Positions 4,140 to 5,921 of a DNA stretch of 5,921 nt are shown here, one piece after another. The notes under the pieces were generated by a model. The model did no database searches. It was not told where the DNA came from and saw nothing but the letters and a program-made list of their open reading frames with translations. The translations under genes were made by a program, and so were the position numbers. This DNA is from Bacteroidota bacterium. Lineage in GTDB: Bacteria; Bacteroidota; Ignavibacteria; Ignavibacteriales; Melioribacteraceae. Where the stretch lies: contig JAKAHQ010000125.1 in NCBI GenBank assembly GCA_021814855.1, forward strand, positions 1-5,921, written 5' to 3'. Positions within the stretch are counted from its first letter, which is position 1, and every line of letters begins with the position of its first letter.

Positions 4140-5921
4140 ATGTCCGAAAAGATGCGCCCCATTTCGTTTACCCACCTGCTTAACAGGATCATGGAAGAAT
4201 ATATAAATCAGAATTCCATATTTGGTATTCCTTCGTCAAAATTTTTATTTGCGAAAAAGCCGAATACTATAAAAATATTAATGCAGGAACTTGAGAATCC
4301 TATTGGACCGGCGGCCGGGCCACATACACAACTGGCGCAAAATATTATTTGCTCTTATCTCGTTGGCGGAAGATTTTTTGAACTTAAGACGGTTCAGAAA
4401 TTGGATAATCTGAAAATAGATAAGCCGTGCATAGACGCCCAGGACGAAGGATACAATGTTGAATGGTCGCAGGAACTTTCTCTCTCGGAATCTTATGATG
4501 AATATTTGAAAGCCTGGATTTTAATTCACCTCTTAAGGGATCTTCTCGGACTTTCCTTAAACGAGCGGGGATTTATTTTTAATATGAGTGTAGGATATGA
4601 TCTTGAAGGAATTAAAATCGAAAGGATGGATCGCTTCATTGAAGAACTGAAGGATGCTTCAAAGAATAAATTATTCGAAACATATAAATCGATCTTGGTA
4701 GATAAGTTTATCAATTCCGTAAAATCTGAGACAATTAAAAAACAATTCACATTGGACGAAAAGCGAATTGAACAAATTGTTCGGAACATTCAAAATATTC
4801 CGACGAAGATTTCGAGTTCCGTAACACTCTCAACGATGCACGGCTGTCCCTCTGAAGAAATTGAGGCAATAGCCAAATATCTTATCGGCGTAAAACAGCT
4901 GCATACTTACGTAAAGCTTAATCCAACATTATTGGGGTGCGAATATGTCAAAGACACTTTGCAAAGACTCGGCTACAAAGACATTGTATTGGATAACACT
5001 TCCTTCGATCACGATATAAAGTATAACGACACGATTTTAATGTTGAACAGGTTGAGATCCTTTGCCGCCGCGCATAATAAATTTTTCGGAATAAAATTAT
5101 CAAACACGTTAGGCGTTAAGAACACAAAGAATATTTTACCGGGCAGCAATATGTATATGTCCGGCAGGGCGCTTTTTCCGTTGACTATAAATCTTGCTTA
5201 TAAACTGGCTGCCGAGTTTTACGGCGACTTAAATATTTCCTATTCCGGCGGAGCCACTGCACAAAATATAAATGAGATTCTGGAAACGGGTATTAAACCG
5301 GTAACATTTGCAACAGATTTGTTAAAGCCCGGAGGTTATTTACGACTCAAAGAGATTACCGATCGGACTACTTCCAAAGATGAAGAATCAATTACACATG
5401 AAGGAATAGACTTAGTAAAATTAAAAAAGCTTGCTGAAGCGGCATTGATCGACAAAAAATATTTAAAGAGAACTCGCGAAGTAAAATCGATAAAGATATC
5501 CAAGCGTCTACCGCTTTTTGATTGTTACATATCGCCATGCACGGAGGCATGTCCAATTCACCAAGATATATCTGCATACATTAAGCTGGTCGAGCAAAAA
5601 AGATTTGAAGAAGCCTATGAGCTGATAGTATCAAAAAATCCGCTGCCACATATTACCGGTTATATTTGCGATCACCAATGTATGAACAATTGCACGCGAT
5701 GGGACTACGAGGAACCCGTGCTGATTCGCGAACTCAAAAAAGAGGCGGCCGAAAAAGGATTTCTTTCCTACATACACAAATTCGATTCCGGTTTTTTGGA
5801 AAAGCACCTGGGCTGTTACGTCCGGCCGGAGGACAATGCGTTCGCGGCGTTGAACCAGGCTTTTTTCATGGACGGCGCGTTCATTGTGGTGCCGGCCGGA
5901 ACGGTGGGCATCGCCCACCAG
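4140..5921 (+). CDS. ygfK: YgfK-type flavin/iron-sulfur oxidoreductase, 5' half; foreign sequence after codon ~548
   Basis: YgfK is annotated as a putative selenate reductase subunit and is now linked to anaerobic urate/purine reduction. It combines a dihydropyrimidine-dehydrogenase-like TIM barrel, a GltD-like iron-sulfur/FAD/NAD(P)H module and a C-terminal ferredoxin part (about 1030 residues in E. coli). Family motifs run unbroken from the start: MRPISF (5-10), PIGPAAGPHTQLAQNII (54-70), ELKTVQ (81-86), KPCIDA (95-100), FNMSVGYDLEGI (147-158), TLSTMHGCP (229-237), VKLNPTLLG (258-266), MYMSGRALFPL (338-348), SYSGGAT (367-373) and ATDLLKPGGYLRL (391-403). Two cysteine groups, C462/C467/C471 and C510/C514/C518, match the ligands of the N-terminal iron-sulfur clusters of the GltD-like module. 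After EKGFLSYIHKF (538-548) the next expected element is the FAD-binding GxGxxG fold. Instead the frame continues into SufD-like residues and stays open to the edge. The gene is divergent from the YgeY/YgeW run, consistent with shared control. Identity of the first 548 codons is very secure; the end is not. Confidence 0.93.
   Translation, partial: MSEKMRPISFTHLLNRIMEEYINQNSIFGIPSSKFLFAKKPNTIKILMQELENPIGPAAGPHTQLAQNIICSYLVGGRFFELKTVQKLDNLKIDKPCIDAQDEGYNVEWSQELSLSESYDEYLKAWILIHLLRDLLGLSLNERGFIFNMSVGYDLEGIKIERMDRFIEELKDASKNKLFETYKSILVDKFINSVKSETIKKQFTLDEKRIEQIVRNIQNIPTKISSSVTLSTMHGCPSEEIEAIAKYLIGVKQLHTYVKLNPTLLGCEYVKDTLQRLGYKDIVLDNTSFDHDIKYNDTILMLNRLRSFAAAHNKFFGIKLSNTLGVKNTKNILPGSNMYMSGRALFPLTINLAYKLAAEFYGDLNISYSGGATAQNINEILETGIKPVTFATDLLKPGGYLRLKEITDRTTSKDEESITHEGIDLVKLKKLAEAALIDKKYLKRTREVKSIKISKRLPLFDCYISPCTEACPIHQDISAYIKLVEQKRFEEAYELIVSKNPLPHITGYICDHQCMNNCTRWDYEEPVLIRELKKEAAEKGFLSYIHKFDSGFLEKHLGCYVRPEDNAFAALNQAFFMDGAFIVVPAGTVGIAHQ
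5784..5921 (+). other. SufD-like segment joined in frame to ygfK (probable chimera)
   Basis: Codons 549-594 of the ygfK frame read DSGFLEKHLGCYV, then AFAALNQAFFMDGAFIVVP (568-586). This resembles the beta-helix core of SufD, the FeS-cluster assembly scaffold partner of SufB and SufC, which typically shows (F/V)-x-ALNTAF-xx-DGAF-x-x-(I/V)-P-(K/R)-G. From codon 555 onward 34 of 40 codons end in G or C, against 14 of 40 in codons 461-500 of ygfK. The switch lies between about 5781 and 5802. No start codon or ribosome site marks a separate gene, and the frame is continuous through the junction. Either unrelated DNA was joined here during assembly, or a real rearrangement fused the two. The SufD assignment rests on a short stretch; the SufB relative is less likely. 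Confidence 0.6.

Noticed and set aside
4526..5918. Minus-strand open frames opposite ygfK, including one of 95 codons spanning the SufD-like junction
   Set aside because: They are antisense to a strongly conserved coding frame and their translations resemble no family.
4140..5921. A functional story in which SufD fused to YgfK supplies its iron-sulfur clusters
   Set aside because: The join replaces the essential FAD-binding domain and coincides with an abrupt composition change, so a chimera is the simpler explanation.
1..5921. CRISPR array or complete insertion sequence
   Set aside because: There are no regularly spaced repeats and no transposase or integrase motifs anywhere in the window.

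Overview
This AT-rich window comes from a bacterium. Part of a catabolic gene cluster is arranged as two divergent transcription units around a short control region at 3990-4139. The cluster is built from the 'YgeW / YgeY / YgfK' families. Historically these were annotated as selenium- or selenate-linked, and more recently they were tied to anaerobic breakdown of purines and uric acid through 2,3-diureidopropionate- and 2,3-diaminopropionate-type intermediates. Weak Shine-Dalgarno signals at several starts, low GC and a stand-alone ORF6N-domain gene suggest a member of the Bacteroidota/Ignavibacteriota neighbourhood. That placement is an inference and has not been shown.

Minus-strand unit, in transcription order: a YgeY-type M20 metallopeptidase (3989-2775); an ORF6N-domain gene broken by an apparent one-base deletion (2766-2297); a YgeW-like knotted carbamoyltransferase (2245-1235); a 448-base non-coding stretch rich in inverted repeats (1234-787); and the first 262 codons of a zinc-ribbon, threonine-synthase-like PLP enzyme (786 to the left edge). 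Plus-strand unit: ygfK, starting at 4140 and still open at the right edge.

As a pathway (inferred from the families), YgfK would be the flavin and iron-sulfur redox enzyme acting on the ring compound. YgeY would hydrolyse an amide or ureido bond, YgeW would handle the carbamoyl group, and the PLP enzyme would deaminate or cleave the resulting amino acid. In E. coli that last position is held by YgeX, a different fold-type II PLP enzyme. No hydantoinase, SsnA-like deaminase or transporter is present in the window.

The most striking anomaly is at the right edge. The ygfK reading frame follows the family to about residue 548, just before the expected FAD/NAD(P)H-binding domain. It then continues in frame into about 46 residues that look like the core of SufD, an iron-sulfur cluster assembly protein. 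Third-position GC jumps there from about 35% to 85%. An assembly chimera or a recent rearrangement is more likely than a functional fusion, but the junction should be checked.
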